The notes under the pieces were generated by a model that made no database searches, had not been told where the DNA came from, and worked only from the letters and a program-made list of their open reading frames with translations. The translations under genes were made by a program, and so were the position numbers. A DNA stretch of 64,000 bases, taken from positions 38,975,578 to 39,039,577 of the forward strand of contig NC_086378.1 in the NCBI RefSeq assembly GCF_036588685.1, written 5' to 3'. This stretch comes from Mytilus trossulus (taxonomy: Eukaryota; Mollusca; Bivalvia; Mytilida; Mytilidae). How positions within the stretch are numbered: position 1 is the first letter of the stretch; the number at the start of each line of letters is the position of its first letter. Below are positions 34,641 through 46,822 of the stretch, piece by piece.

Positions 34641-35957
34641 CACCAATGCAGGTTGTAAACTATAGGTGATACATAATGCTTTATGTAATGCACTTTTTAT
34701 CTTTTTTTGTCGTTAAAGAGCAAAAATTGCACAAAAATAAAGGAGTAAAGGAATAGTCATCAGCTTTATTTTTATTGCTAAAGGCTATTTATTTCTAAAA
34801 ATGTTTTCTCGCTGTTCTGAGTGTTTAAGATGCTAACATAACTGATGTTAACATGCAGCTAAAATATTGGGGAAAAAAATGGGAAAAAAAACTACTGGTT
34901 TGTATGAAATGTACACAAAAGTAAAAGAACGAAGGCCGCTGGAATGCAGTCCAGGACTCGGATAAGCAAATTCAAAAAATGACAGCTTACATGAACTGAG
35001 TACCGACAAAAGCGCAAGTCCAACACTAGTTGTTGTTGTTGTTGTTTTTTGACGTGCTCTTTATTAATTTCCACGCAAACTGATATAGTTCAAAAGGTTT
35101 TACCATGAACACCAATGGATATTCGTGTCAATAAAAAAGCCATGGGGAATCAATATCAGGAATGTTTAAGACATATGCATCGGCCCTGCTGGGCGTTTGT
35201 TGCTTTATGTCTCCCAGGACATGGCCTTTCATTCAAAGATCCCGTTTGCGGAATTTATGGAAGATTTGCTCTACTGTAGAGGATAAATAAACATTCTACG
35301 AGCATCCTGGGGGAAAGCCTCTTTAAATTACGCCCCAAATTGTGTGTAATTGGTTGTAAGAAAGACCTGGCATATAGTGTGTTGTTTTGGAAGTTTCTTT
35401 ACAATAAGGGCATGAAATAACTTGACATAAGCTAAACTTTACATGTCGAAAGTAAAAGCAAGGAAGTCATAATTGAGTAAGAAAAAGTTCGAACTCAAAT
35501 TACGTCTTTTCAAAAAACCCTGTACTCCACATCTGTTCCAAAATTCTATCAAGCGAAAAGTATTCGACATTGTTCTTAAAAGTATTTTTACTATTATACA
35601 TAGTTCTGATAATAATAAACTAGATTAAATGATCACCTTTGTCTATGTGCATATTCAGCAAAGGACATCCTTCAACATTGTAAAGGCAAGAATATAATTC
35701 ATGACAAATCCGTTTTGTTAATCTAGTATTGCTGATCATGTGCATTGCTTTTCAAAACACAAAAGAGGATTTAAAAAATCCTCATTTAAGGCAATTCCTC
35801 CTATAAAGAGTCACAGTCTACTTAACTTTGTCGGCAAAATTTTACTTGTTATGTATACTAACCATTTTTGTGATTTAAAGTGTATCATTATCTATTATGA
35901 TTTTCTATACTACTAGTATATGACAAAACGCAAAAAAGAGTTGAACATCTTCTTTTA
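34641..35957. other. Non-coding stretch
   Basis: No gene is supported. The segment at about 35490-35830 ('acgtcttttcaaaaaaccct', 'caaaggacatccttc') has the look of decayed coding sequence, but no frame or domain could be identified. Confidence 0.35.
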
Positions 35958-37390
35958 ATAAGGTGGTATGGGAGAATATATTAAAAATGATAGGTTTCGT
36001 TCAGACTTTGCCAAATCGTAATATATATATTTTGAAATGTTTAAAAATAAATATGATATCTCATATAACAAAATGACACATTTGGATTATACGGGAAAAC
36101 AGCATTTTGTGATCAGAAGCTAAAATAAATGGTAGAATTAAAAACAAAATGCGAAAAGATACCTTTTAGAAAATGCTTTGAGAATATCAATAGATAAGAA
36201 AGGGTCACCGTGCGGTAGTTTATTGCTAAAATTTGAAATAGCAAAATTTTATGTAGACTCTTTCAGAAAATGCACTATTTCAAAGTTACCTCCCCTTTAA
36301 AAAAAAAAATGCCAATTTAGAAACATTAAAAATCGAACAAAAAAACCTACGCTTGTAAAAATATTTTAATATTTATAAGTTCAAATCTTATAAATTTGTT
36401 CTTTTAAATGAAAATTCATAATATACTGACCGACTTTAGAAACGCAACACTAGATTATTTTTGTGTTATTTTTGAATGAATGTGTCCCCGTCAAAAGCGA
36501 TATCTGCATGTTACAAACGCTAAAATAATTTTCAGAAGGGTCAACAAAGTCTGTCTGCCATGTTTTTGGGTTCTGTTTTACACCTTCCGGTTTTGTATTT
36601 GTTCAACCCATTAATTGGTTTTGGATATTATGCGGTTGGTTCTTGAGGGCTTTTAAGGTTTTCCTTCAGTCGATTGTTTGGCAATTCAGTTGATGGGAAA
36701 AAAATTATGGCATGAATCTGTACTCAATGGCACTCGGCAATTTGATTAGCAGTTGACGTTGCGGCCGTAAACATGTCTGGCAAATGACGTTGCGTAATCA
36801 AATTCTGTTGACGTTTCATTGTCTCTAAACGTTTATCTGTTCATTGATGGCCAGCAACAAATCTTGTCTACTTGTATCGTTGTCGGAAGGACAATAAGAC
36901 GAGTTTCTGAAGTCATGCAGTATGGTTGCAGCACGTTCATATTTTAATGCTTGCAGTAATTTTGTTTTTTGTTTCTCAGTCTTGTCAAAATGGAGATGCA
37001 ACATTTATAAACTGGTTTAAGTGAGGCAAAGAATTGAAAGAACTGTTTCTCAAAGCAAAACAACTGAAACAATCTTTCATTGGTCCAAAATTTCGCTTTA
37101 AGAAATTCGTGCGACTTTAAAAATTCGGTATGTTCAATAACCACAGGTAAGTCAGATTTTGATTTTTTTACGGAGAAAGAAGTATGATATTAAGCATGCA
37201 AAGTAGTTGTAAGAAAATCAAAAAAGATTTGGTTAAAAAAATCAACAAAATGAGTGTTGCGTTTCTAATGTCGTTCAGTATAGTTATCTGCATTTCTGCA
37301 TCAAATTTTGTTACATTGATTAAAAATTGAACCTTCGGTTCTATGTAATTTACAATCCAAGAATGCGATGACACTCCACTAAATCGCAAT
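35958..37390 (-). mobile_element. TTAA-type MITE copy 2, interrupted
   Basis: The left end 'aaggtggtatggga' (35960) and following sequence match the reverse complement of the element at 51201-51795. Matching words include 'atttggattatacgggaaaa', 'ggtcaccg.gc', 'tgcactatttcaaagttacc' and 'tcttttaaatgaaaattca'. The match stops at 36425 and resumes at 37279 ('ctgcatcaaattttg', then 'aaaaattgaaccttcggttc'), exactly flanking the TA-type MITE. The outer right end is eroded at about 37385. Confidence 0.7.
36426..37278. mobile_element. Tc1/mariner-like MITE (853 bp) nested in a MITE
   Basis: Terminal inverted repeats CTGACCGACTTTAGAAACGC (36426) and the complement of 'gcgtttctaatgtcgttcag' (ending 37278) differ at two or three positions and are flanked by TA (36424-36425, 37279-37280). 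No transposase frame is present. The surrounding TTAA-type element continues on both sides, so the insertion order is clear. Confidence 0.75.
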
Positions 37391-37502
37391 AAGTTAACTC
37401 CAATAAGAAGTCGCCGTCCTATTGTAATTATTGTAGATGTGAGATACGATAAAGGCAACAAAAAATATGGTAAAAAAATCAAATTAAATCGACATCGATA
37501 TC

Positions 37503-38222
37503 TTTTTGCGCCAAAAAGTAACTCATTTGCGCCACAACTTAATTGCGCCAATACTTCTTTTGCGCCACCTATTTTTCAAAACTATAGGTATCATTTGCGC
37601 CAATAAAATAATCCTCTAATTGCGCCAATTTTATTCATTTTTATATAACAACTAAATGATTGACTAGGTACCATCAGCAAAAAGTTCCTCTGACATTGTA
37701 GACAGAAAATAGCCTCGCATCCTGATAAAATTATCCCGCTTTGTGGATCGTTACACAATTACAAAGTCATCATCTTTGTTTGTAACAACACCAATATCTT
37801 CCAAGATCTCAAAACTTTACGTTCTAATTTCTGGAGACTGATAATGAAATAATTATATTTCTTTTTACAAATGGAAATGTGGTATTGCATACTGCCAAAA
37901 TCTGCTGTGAAAAAAAACGAAAACGTATGTCATACTCGTGATAGTTGACTTGTATTTGTATTATAATTTTAAGAACAAATGTTTTATAGTCTCTTAAAAC
38001 TCTTTATAGAGTGGCTCTTGTTGTTATCTTGTGTTTTAAAAAGCTGTATATTTTATATTGTATTGATATAGGTAAAACATGTACAGGTATGATATAGGTA
38101 AAACAATTTAACAGGTAAATGTGGCGCAATTTCATTTCATTTATTGGCGCAATTTATACCATCAAAATAAAAGAGAGTGGCGCAATTAATACCTTTTCAA
38201 AACTGCAATTGGCGCAAATTGA
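37503..38222. mobile_element. Foldback element with TTGCGCCA arms
   Basis: The left arm (37503-37630) holds six TTTGCGCCA / TTGCGCCAA words in one orientation. The right arm (38122-38222) holds four TTGGCGCAA / TGGCGCAA words in the other. Spacing is irregular (15-35 bp), and the sequence between words is mostly not conserved between arms, apart from a shared 'ttttcaaaact'. The core (37640-38115) is AT-rich with no recognised gene. This looks like a non-autonomous foldback DNA element whose terminal repeats consist of short transposase-binding-like motifs; the function is inference. A family H repeat starts immediately after. Confidence 0.65.
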
Positions 38223-38235
38223 TTCTGCCCGTTAA

Positions 38236-38640
38236 AACTGTCCACAAGAGACAAAATGACACAGACATTAAAAGCTATAGGTCACCGTACGGCTTTCAAC
38301 AATGAGCAAAGCCCATACCGCATAGTCAGCTTTAAAAGGCCCCGATATGACAATATAAAACAATTCAAACGAAAAAACTAACGACCTTATTTGTATAAAA
38401 AAAAAATGAACGAAAAACCAATATGTAACACATAAACAAACAACAACCACAGAATTACAGGCTCCTGACTTTGGACAGTCACATACATTAATAGTGTGGC
38501 GGGGTTCAACATGTTAGCGGGATCACAACCCTCCTCCTAACCTGGGACAGTTGTATAACAGTACAACATAAGAACTATAAAAATCAGTTGAAAAAGACTT
38601 AAAACTCATCAGAAGGACAAAAATACAAGTGGACGTGGCC
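38236..38640 (-). repeat. Interspersed repeat, family H
   Basis: The minus strand reads 'aggagcctgtaattctgtgg', 'ggggccttttaaagctgact' and 'atgcggtatgggctttgctc', ending in 'gtgtcattttgtctc'. The plus strand carries 'gtggcggggttcaacatgtt' and 'acctgggacagttgtataac'. It parallels 27365-27830. Confidence 0.6.
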
Positions 38641-38734
38641 GGGTACTTGTACATCCCCACAACAAAATGACACTAAAGTTTGTATGTGTCTATTATAACT
38701 TTCAAGATAGAAGGCTAAAAGGAAAATGAATGGT

Positions 38735-39235
38735 AAAAGGAGTAGGTCCGGTAAGGACCGATTTTGGCCTCAAATTTCAGGTTCGTCTGACGAAAGATTT
38801 TGACCCCTTTTTAAACACATAGGGGTCTATTTCATTTGAATCAATTAGTTTATGTGTAAGATTTTAACTGATTTAGTCATTAAAAACGATCCAATTCAAG
38901 CTCAAATATGAAAAATCTACCAAATATGCAGAAAAATGTCACTTTTCAGATGGTTTTTGGTAAAAATGAAAGTGGCCTCATCCGTGTTCATCCTCAAACT
39001 TTATATATGTCATATATTATCGTCAAATACAACTTACATTTCAATATAAAGGATGAACACGAATGCTGCCACTTTCATTTTACACGAAAACCGTCTAAAA
39101 TTTAACTAAAATGCTAGAATTATGACGATTTCAGTAATTTAGCAGGACTTAATGGTGCTAGTACCGGATATATGTGCATTGTATATTGTCAAAAACAGCC
39201 CATATTTATGTAGCAGTATTGTCCGGTACCGTTAC
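38735..39235. mobile_element. GTAGGTCCGGTAAGGACC element, truncated copy
   Basis: The left end 'aaaaggagtaggtccggtaa' and about 480 bp of following sequence match 62478-62950 closely ('ccgattttggcctcaaattt', 'tcatccgtgttcatcctc', 'ctaaaatgctagaatta'). The right TIR is missing. The 65-codon frame at 38908-39105 is repeat sequence. Confidence 0.7.
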
Positions 39236-40110
39236 ATTAGTCGTTGAACTCTCGGTTCCCACGTAAAGTTAAAATGCCCCTATTTCAAGAAGAATAAACT
39301 CACAAAAACACGAAAAATACACTAAATTCGCGTTCATTGTTTTGATTTTGATCGCCTGACAACTTTACAGAAATATCAGGCTTTTCATTACTCTGATATT
39401 TATTTATGTACATCTATATTTATGATATTTATTTATGTACATCTAATTTTGATTTCATTACCCTCAGTACAAAATTCCTTTTTAATAAATTCCTCGGCTT
39501 GCAGTTTTCAAATCACTACAAAAACAAGTTATTGAAATATTGTTCAAATTGGAAAACTTTGTCAATATTATATTAAATTATATAATTTTACATTGTTTGC
39601 ATATTATTCTGATATTATATTTTGAATTTGTTTTAATATTACATGTAGTTTTTGAATATTTGTTTCTTCATATTATGTAAATATAAAGCATATTCGTCCA
39701 AGGTTTTTCTTGCAAAAATATTCCATATTATACATTCCATCTTTATTTTATTTGTTTTACAACTCGCTTTAATATTGGGAATTTTAAACTGCCATTTAAA
39801 TTTGATCAACAAAAATATGTTAAAATTCGAAATCAAAAATGATATCAATTTAGTCCCCCAAGATCAGATTAAGCAACACAATTGAATGCATCGTTTTACA
39901 GCTTTACACTATTTGACATTTAAATGTCATATGAATAAGATTTCATGAGTAGGCACCATCATAAATATACTATTAAACGCAATTTATCAACAGTAATTGT
40001 CGGAGATAAACAGGAATACTCTTTCTAATCCATTATATTTCCGATTATTGTCAAAACTTTTTTGCATGGGTTAGGTTCATTTAAGAATTGAATGCTTCTT
40101 TTTTGTAACA
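39236..40110. other. Non-coding stretch
   Basis: Contains a small direct duplication, 'gatatttatttatgtacatct' (about 39399-39445). Just outside the element at 40116, 'ttgaatgcttctttttt' (about 40088) has an inverted counterpart at about 43312-43328, so the big element probably sits inside an older small palindromic repeat. Confidence 0.45.
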
Positions 40111-41094
40111 TCATTCACGGGTGTCATTCGGTTTATCGAGAGAAATGGGCGTGAAAGAATATCTAACGGCGGTCAAGTATTGAGAGACGATCGTGAAAGT
40201 TCTGGTAACGGATCGTGAAAGACATTTAATCGAGAAGACATATGAAAGATCAGTAAATATTTTAATCTAATTAATTACACAGACACATTTACGACAAAAT
40301 AAAACTGTCTGTCAAAATGGTTCAACATTATGATCAGTATGTCAGAATATCCAGTTTCAAAAGTACACAGTTATTACAAAACGACATAAGGCAGATTGCT
40401 TCTCGACATTTCAATGACATAAAAAATGTAAACAAACACGATTTTTTCACAAATTCAACTAAATAAACTACGTTTTATCAAAATAAGGGCATTGTATTTG
40501 AATTAATTAAACGGTTCTCATAGTTATTTTGTATAAATATAATCTGAAACTTGGTAAATAAAGAACTATTCACACAAAATTGATTTTTTGGATCGTGAAA
40601 GATCACGTACCGCATTTTTGAAGATCGTGAAAAGGATCGTGAAAAATCTGATGCTACGAAGACGTTCATGTTGCTGACAGTGCGTGTTTCAGAATGACGC
40701 GCGAAATATAAATCAAACGTTTAATAATTTTTTTATGGCTAGCATTATTCCATACAATAGTTTATTTTCTTATCTAAAGACCATCAGAATTGGCCCAATT
40801 TTATATTTTGAAATGATATAGTTATCAAAATAAATCTTACCTGTAATGTTGATTTGGTGCCACGCAACTTCCGATGTCACTGTAGGACGTAGTGCAGTCG
40901 CCAAAAAAGTAAATTTTGTATTATCCACCAATGTATGTTAGTGTATACTGCAAGTTGTTACACCTGGCACTTGAAACTTTTGTTTAGATCTCAAAGAGGA
41001 GCTAAAATGAACTGCTGCGCATAAAAACAATCCATATCATCGCTTTCTCGGGATATAATCGGAGTAACAGGACATTTTTATTTGTACAAGTACA

Positions 41095-41440
41095 AATAGT
41101 TATCAAAGGTACCAGGATTATAATTCAGTACGTTTCATCTACACAAGACTCATCAGTGACGCTCATATCAAAATATTTATTAAGACAAACAAGTAAAAAG
41201 TTGAAGAGCATGGAGGATCCAAAATTCCTAAAAGTACCAAATACGACTATGGTAATCCTTAGTTTTTCGAAAAATTCAAAGTTTTGTTATCAAGAAATTT
41301 GTATCAAATGACCACATTATTGATACCATCGGGGACGGAACGTCCACCAGCAATGGCATCGACCCAGTGGCGTAAATAGTTATTAAAGGTACTAGAATTA
41401 TAATGTAGTACGCAAGACGCGCAAATACATTAAAATTATT
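41095..41440 (+). repeat. Interspersed repeat, family C, inside the 3.1 kb element
   Basis: Contains 'ggtaccaggattataattca', 'acacaagactcatcagtgac' and 'taccatcggggacggaacg'. A second start of the repeat ('ggtactagaattataatgta') follows at about 41389. Confidence 0.6.
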
Positions 41441-41839
41441 ATTTGGGCATTCGTGAACATGTTGTTTGTAAAATAGTTGGATGATTGTAGGATGAAGTTT
41501 TTTTTATCGTCATGTGAAGTACTCATTTATCATGAGTTATAGGATACCCATATTTTGTAGACTAGTATTGGATCCTATAAACTAAATGTCCGTCAAACAG
41601 GATTCACCTGACTCTGAATTTGCCTCATTTCATGGATGAAGATTAATTTTAGTGGTCAAGTCCGTATCGAGGATTCGTTAAGCTTTAGGATAACTGTCTG
41701 TTGTTATGATTGTAAGGTGTATATTTTCGACTTGTGCAAGGTTTCAACTAACATTGAGCTCATTATCATGCATCATTCGGCAATGTTTGTTTTATGTTGT
41801 TTGGCCTTTTGAATATATACATGTATGCAATAGCGACAA

Positions 41840-42115
41840 GGTGTTTCGTGTATGGTGTACATGTCTGTCTGCATGTTTCTTATATGACCATAATGACTTC
41901 AATTGTGTTTGATTTATTAAATGATAGAAAGATGTCTATGTCTGGCTGTCGGTCAGGGTTCATATACTTTTGACCTTATGTTTCGAATTAATTGGCCAAG
42001 CATAACTTTAACATTTGTCAGTTTCCAAGGCACTGTAAGGATCGGAACACAGTTATTTGGTGTACGGGATATTTGTAGAGGTCTGTATGGCATTGTTCAT
42101 CTGACCATGGCCTTT
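41840..42115 (+). repeat. Two diverged direct units
   Basis: 'gtatggtgtacatgtctgtc' to 'atatgacc' (about 41850-41890) is echoed by 'ggtgtacgggatatttgtag' to 'catctgacc' (about 42059-42108), a spacing of roughly 210 bp. I recall similar tandem units in mussels. The 68- and 95-codon frames here are the repeat read through. Confidence 0.4.
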
Positions 42116-43208
42116 TTTTATGAAACATTGATAATCTTAAGCGCATTTGACACTTCTAGTAAAACTCTTGATATTATAGACGTTCAACACATATACTATC
42201 ATAGGTAAAGCAAACAAGACATTAGAGCATTTGCGCTTTGGTATTCTCTAATATGTACTATATAGTTAAATCAATCCTTATCTGCGTTGTTTATAAAGAA
42301 CTTTAAAAGTTCTGTTGCACACAATGTTGGTTATCGTTCAATCCAAAACTACACATGAAATGTGCTGTTTTTGCTATGATTTTTTGTTTGATGGATAACA
42401 TTTTGGTTTAAACGTTGCATACTATCCATATTATTGGCTTACTAGTGTCGGTGTGCCTGAAGTGCACTAGACTGATTCACCGAGCTGAATCTTTCACACT
42501 TATTTAGACACGTTATTAGTTGTTTTTTTTTAACTTTTGAGGTAAAGTGTTGAATAGAAAAAAAGATAATAGCTTTAATGTCCATCCTTATCAAAATAGT
42601 TACAGGCTTCAAACACTTGCAGATTTATCAAATGGTAATAGAAAAACGGATTTCTGATTACTAGTATTAAGTCTGGTCACGCATTTTCTTTCACGATCGA
42701 AAAAATACGTTGCCTGATCTTTCACGATCAAGTTTGATGGAAATTCAACAATTTCAAGGTTTTCATAAACAAATTAACGCTTTTAATGGAAGAACATACT
42801 TTAATTCTACTGTACTATCAGATACACCAAAGATTAAATTTCAAATATATCATGATATTTTGAAATATGACCATTATAGGTACACAAAGCGTGTGATTTT
42901 TAATTAATTTCATAGACACGCATTGCGCCTTTTGTGTTTTTTCAAAAAGTACTTCATATTTTCTTTATCTTCTTTCACAGTTATGTTGAGGAAGTTAAAC
43001 CATTTTGACAGACATATTTTTTTGTTCGGATTTGTTCCGCGTTTTGAAAATTAAGCGATTTTTTCAAAGATTCTGAACTAGAATGTACATTAAATGCCTT
43101 TCACGATCCGTTACCAGAACTTTTACGATCGTCTCTCAATACTTGACCGCCGTTAGATATTCTTTCACGCCCATTTCTCTCGATAAACCGAATGACACCC
43201 GTGTCATT

Positions 43209-43444
43209 GGGGTGTACCTGAAAGGGTTGACCTAAGTACATTTTGTATGAAGCGCTTCATTCTAAAAATGTGCGCACGGTCAACGCTTTTACACCCCTAT
43301 GAAGTTATAAAAAGAAGCATTCAATACTTATAATTACATTTTTAGCTATGATCATGAAAACACGAATTTTATAAAAAAAATAATATTTAATTCACCTGTG
43401 CACTTAATTTATTGTGGGACCACGTGTTATCCGCATGAATAAAA
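43209..43444. other. Flank of the 3.1 kb element
   Basis: Begins with 'tcattggggtgtacctg', holds the inverted partner of the left-side 'ttgaatgcttctt' word, and shows no gene. Confidence 0.4.
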
Positions 43445-43960
43445 TTGAGAATGGAAATGGGGAATGTGTCAAAGAGACAACAACCCGACCGTAGAAAAAA
43501 ACAACAGCAGAAGGTCACCAACAGGTCTTCAATGTAGCGAGAAATTCCCGCACCCAGAGGCGTCCTTCAGCTGGCCCATAAACAAATATATACTAGTTCA
43601 GTGATAATGAACGCCATACAAATTTCCAAATTGTACACAAGAAACTAAAATTAGAATAATACAAGACTAACAAAGGCCAGAGGCTCCTGACTTGGGACAG
43701 GCGCAAAAAATGCGGCGGGGTTAAACATGTTTGTGAGGTCTCAACCCTCCCCCTATACATCTAGCCAATGTAGAAAAAAACCGCATAACAATACGCACAT
43801 TAAAATTCAGTTCAAGAGAAGTCCGAGTCTGATGTCAGAAGATGTAACCAAAGAAAATAAACAAAATGACAATAATACATAAATAACAACAGACTACTAG
43901 CAGTTAACTGACATGCCAGCTCCAGACTTCAATTAAACTGACTGAAAGATTATGATTTCA
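43445..43960 (+). repeat. Interspersed repeat, family A, long copy
   Basis: Starts 'gaatggaaatggggaatgtg', continues 'cagaaggtcaccaacaggtc', 'gcacccagaggcgtccttca', 'gaggctcctgacttgggaca' and 'gtccgagtctgatgtcagaa'. It has no reading frame of note. Confidence 0.6.
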
Positions 43961-44199
43961 TCATATGAACATCAGGCACAATCCTTCCCGTTAGGGGTTT
44001 AGTATCATCCCGTAATAACATATATGAGGAGAACATAACCCGTGTCATGATGAATGATAAGTTTTATTGAGTGATGCAATTGCTTAAGGAATAACAGGTG
44101 ATGTGCAGTTAGCCAATCACGGACTAAAGTATTATAATGAACCATACAACTTATGTAATTATTCATTCATATACACTATAATATATATTTTTATTCAGA

Positions 44200-44690
44200 A
44201 AAGATGCTAATAAAATTAACGGTACCAATTTTCTTGCACCAGATGCGCATTTCGACAATACATGTCTCTTCAGTGATGCTCGTGGCCAAAATGTATGAAA
44301 TCCAAAGCTTATATAAAAGATGAAGAGCTATAATCCGAAAGGTCCAATAGTATAGCCAAATCCTTGAAAGGAATCAGAGCTTTGCATGAGGGAGATACAT
44401 TCCTTAATTTATAATAATTTCTAATATTTTGTAACAGCAAATTTTTATAACACAAAAAAATCCGTATTTTCATACCAGTACCGAAGTACTGGCTACTGGT
44501 CTGGTGATACCCTCGGGGACTCATAGTCCACCAGCAGAGGCATCGACCCGGTGGTAGTAATAAAATTAACGGTACCAATTTTCTTGCACCAGATGCGCAT
44601 TTCGACAATACATGTCTCTTCAGTGATGCTCGTGGTCAATATATTTGAAATCCAAAGCTTATATAAAAGACGAAGAGTCATGCTTGCTGT
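44200..44690 (+). repeat. Interspersed repeat, family G, tandem partial duplication
   Basis: A full copy (about 44215-44555, from 'aacggtaccaattttcttgc' to 'gataccctcggggac') is followed by a second start of the same repeat ('taataaaattaacggtacca', 44560) that continues to about 44680. Both minus-strand frames here repeat those at 1062-1283. Confidence 0.6.
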
Positions 44691-45213
44691 ATAATTTAAC
44701 CTGATTAAAATGGTATAAGGGAAACACAGACATCAACTGAACGACACAAATAATCAAAAGACATCTAAAGGGATCGTACACGGTCCTATCAATTTATGGG
44801 TGTCAATTGCAATAGTCAGTCAAGCTACAAATCGTTCAGGTTTTAATTAAAAACAAAGTTAAGGCAATGCAAGACATATTTAGACACAAAGAAAAATAGC
44901 AATAAAAGTCAAGGTAGATCACATATTACACAGTACATACGTAAATGCATCAACAAGCAAATGAACTCACTGGACATATGTACAACATACTTCTATACAG
45001 TATTCTTTTTTGTTACTTTCCAGAGGTGTGCCTGAGACAAAGGTTTTATATATATACTAATATGTGAAAACTGTTGTTTCTTATTTGTGTTTGTAACTAT
45101 GTGTTGTTTATTATATTTGTAAAAGAATATTATATTACAATGATATTATATTATCATTTTATGTTCTTCTTCTTTTTCTTCTTCTTCTTCTTTTATAGTT
45201 ATATATTTAGTGC
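44691..45213. other. Non-coding stretch with (TTC)n microsatellite
   Basis: Nothing coding. A run of TTC/TTCT units lies at about 45165-45193, just left of the TIR element at 45219. Confidence 0.5.
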
Positions 45214-45459
45214 AATATCAAGGCCGTAACTAGGGTTCGAATTCAGGGGAGGAAGGGGTTTGCGTGCCGCCGATTGAGGCCCCCGCCGATTTTTTTTACC
45301 CTTTTCCCTTCGATTTCCTTACTTTCAGAAACATCAGTATTGCTTGAATCTAAAAGGAATTTTTATGCAAAAATAAGCTGAGATTGCTGTTGGGGTGAGC
45401 CAAGGCTCCATATTGCTCCGTTACGAAGGCCGTACTTTGACCTATAATTATTATGTCAG

Positions 45460-46822
45460 GGATCTTCTACTGAATTACTTATTTATCAGCGAGGAATAAG
45501 CACAAACAAAAGCTTTTTCAAGGCTATGGGAGCACGGAAGGATTTGAGTTTATTGCATGATGCTTCAGACCTAGACCATCTTCGTATTGATGATTACAAA
45601 ATGGTGTAGCATCATTTTTGTTACAAATATTACACTAGCAGAAACAACTGAAGTTATTGTAAGTTGAATCAAGTTTTTATTCGTCTGTTAAAGTGTTTCC
45701 GGTCATATATAGAAGGTCGTCCAATTCCTGACTGGAAAAAAGTTTCTTTGAGTCAGTGAGATCCAACAGGCCTTAATCAGATTTCTTGGTGAATCGATTG
45801 TTCAGCATCATGGTAGATCAACAGTTAATATGATACACGGGGAAGTCATATTCTAGCTAGCACTTCCAAGGACCCTAAATCAGCTCAGAAAGAGTATGTA
45901 GGTTTTAAGAATTATTTTGTACGCCCGATGAAGTGGATTCTCGCATGATTTTACATATGTATGCTATTCTTGTAGACAAAGAGATATGTGTGAAAGGAAT
46001 CAAGGGTAGGATAATAACAAAGTCACAAGATACAGATGTTCTAATAGTATGCGTTCCTTATATCCACTACATGCAGCATATTAGTACTCATGCGCTATGG
46101 TTTCAAACAGACACTATAACTTGTTTACACGATTTTCGCATCTATACCGGTTCACAAAATATGTAAAAGTCTCGGTTTACCATCTGTAACTTTCTACCAG
46201 CCGCACATGCTGTAACATGATGCAATACAACGTATTCGACCCTGTTTAGGATCAGTAATCGCACTGTGTTTTAGTTTTGAAGGACAACCAAAATGATTTC
46301 ACCGATTTGTCAAACCTTTCTATTTGTGACATCGACGAATCTATAGATGCAGCTCGATATCTTGTTGTCAGGTTGAATGATCTCAAGTCAAAACTAAAAA
46401 TAGATTACTGTGACCTAAACAATTTGAGCATAAAATTGGCTACAATTTGAAATATCTCCCTTGTCAAACTTCCTCCTTGTGAATCTACTTTTAAACAATA
46501 TGTAATAAGAGCTTCACTCCAGACGTAGATTTGATGTCTTCCCATATAGCAGAACTACCTTAACATTCCCCTCTTCAGAATGGTCAAAGAAGAATGACTT
46601 GTTCCTATCTACCTCGAAGGTCATATGTCATCCGATTTTCTTCAAGATTTAGTTTGTACTTGTAAGAGGAAATCTGTGTTTTCAAAGGGTTGCATTTGCT
46701 TCGAACAAAATCTATCATGTACAAGTTTATGCCCATGTCAAGCAAATGACATATGTCAAAATGTAAATACTCGTGTGGTTGTAGTTAGAAACATTGATGA
46801 CGACGAAGATGACGATGTATAA
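45460..46822 (+). pseudogene. Decayed gene: EEADTRM-like domain plus C-terminal CXC cysteine cluster
   Basis: The best-preserved frame (45912-46166) reads PDEVDSRMILHMYA, then TKSQDTDVLIVC and ALWFQTDT. I recognise it as the counterpart of the HEEADTRMILHA ... SPDTDVLVLC ... LWFQTG series in large animal families of uncharacterised, transposon-like proteins; the acidic motif recalls XPG/FEN-type nucleases. Upstream pieces (about 45760-45910) in other frames read RFLGESIVQHHGRSTVN and KDPKSAQKEYVGFKNY. The C-terminal frame (46625-46822) has the pattern CxC-x9-CxC-x6-C-x3-CxC-x5-C, like a tesmin/CXC zinc-binding module, then an acidic tail and a stop. Several stops and frameshifts separate these parts, so it is a pseudogene. 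The substrate and true role of the family are unknown to me. Confidence 0.6.

Larger units (their letters stand above)
40116..43203. mobile_element. 3.1 kb element with about 113-bp near-perfect TIRs
   Basis: The left terminus (40116-40228) and right terminus (43091-43203) are inverted copies with about 2 mismatches in 113 bp, starting 'cacgggtgtcattcggttta'. They are flanked by TCATT on both sides (40111-40115, 43204-43208). The motif 'gatcgtgaaag' occurs two or three times in each TIR and again subterminally (40590-40650, 42695-42730). Weaker inverted similarity continues inwards ('ctgtctgtcaaaatggtt' against 'catattt'-side counterparts). The core has no intact gene; it contains a family C repeat (41095-41440) and a mussel-type tandem repeat (41840-42115). 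It is non-autonomous; the 5-bp duplication and long TIR do not identify a superfamily for me. Confidence 0.8.

Noticed and set aside
37168-37551. 127-codon minus-strand hydrophobic frame
   Set aside because: It spans the end of a MITE, the rest of the TTAA element and the left arm of the GCGCC foldback, so it is a chimera of repeats.
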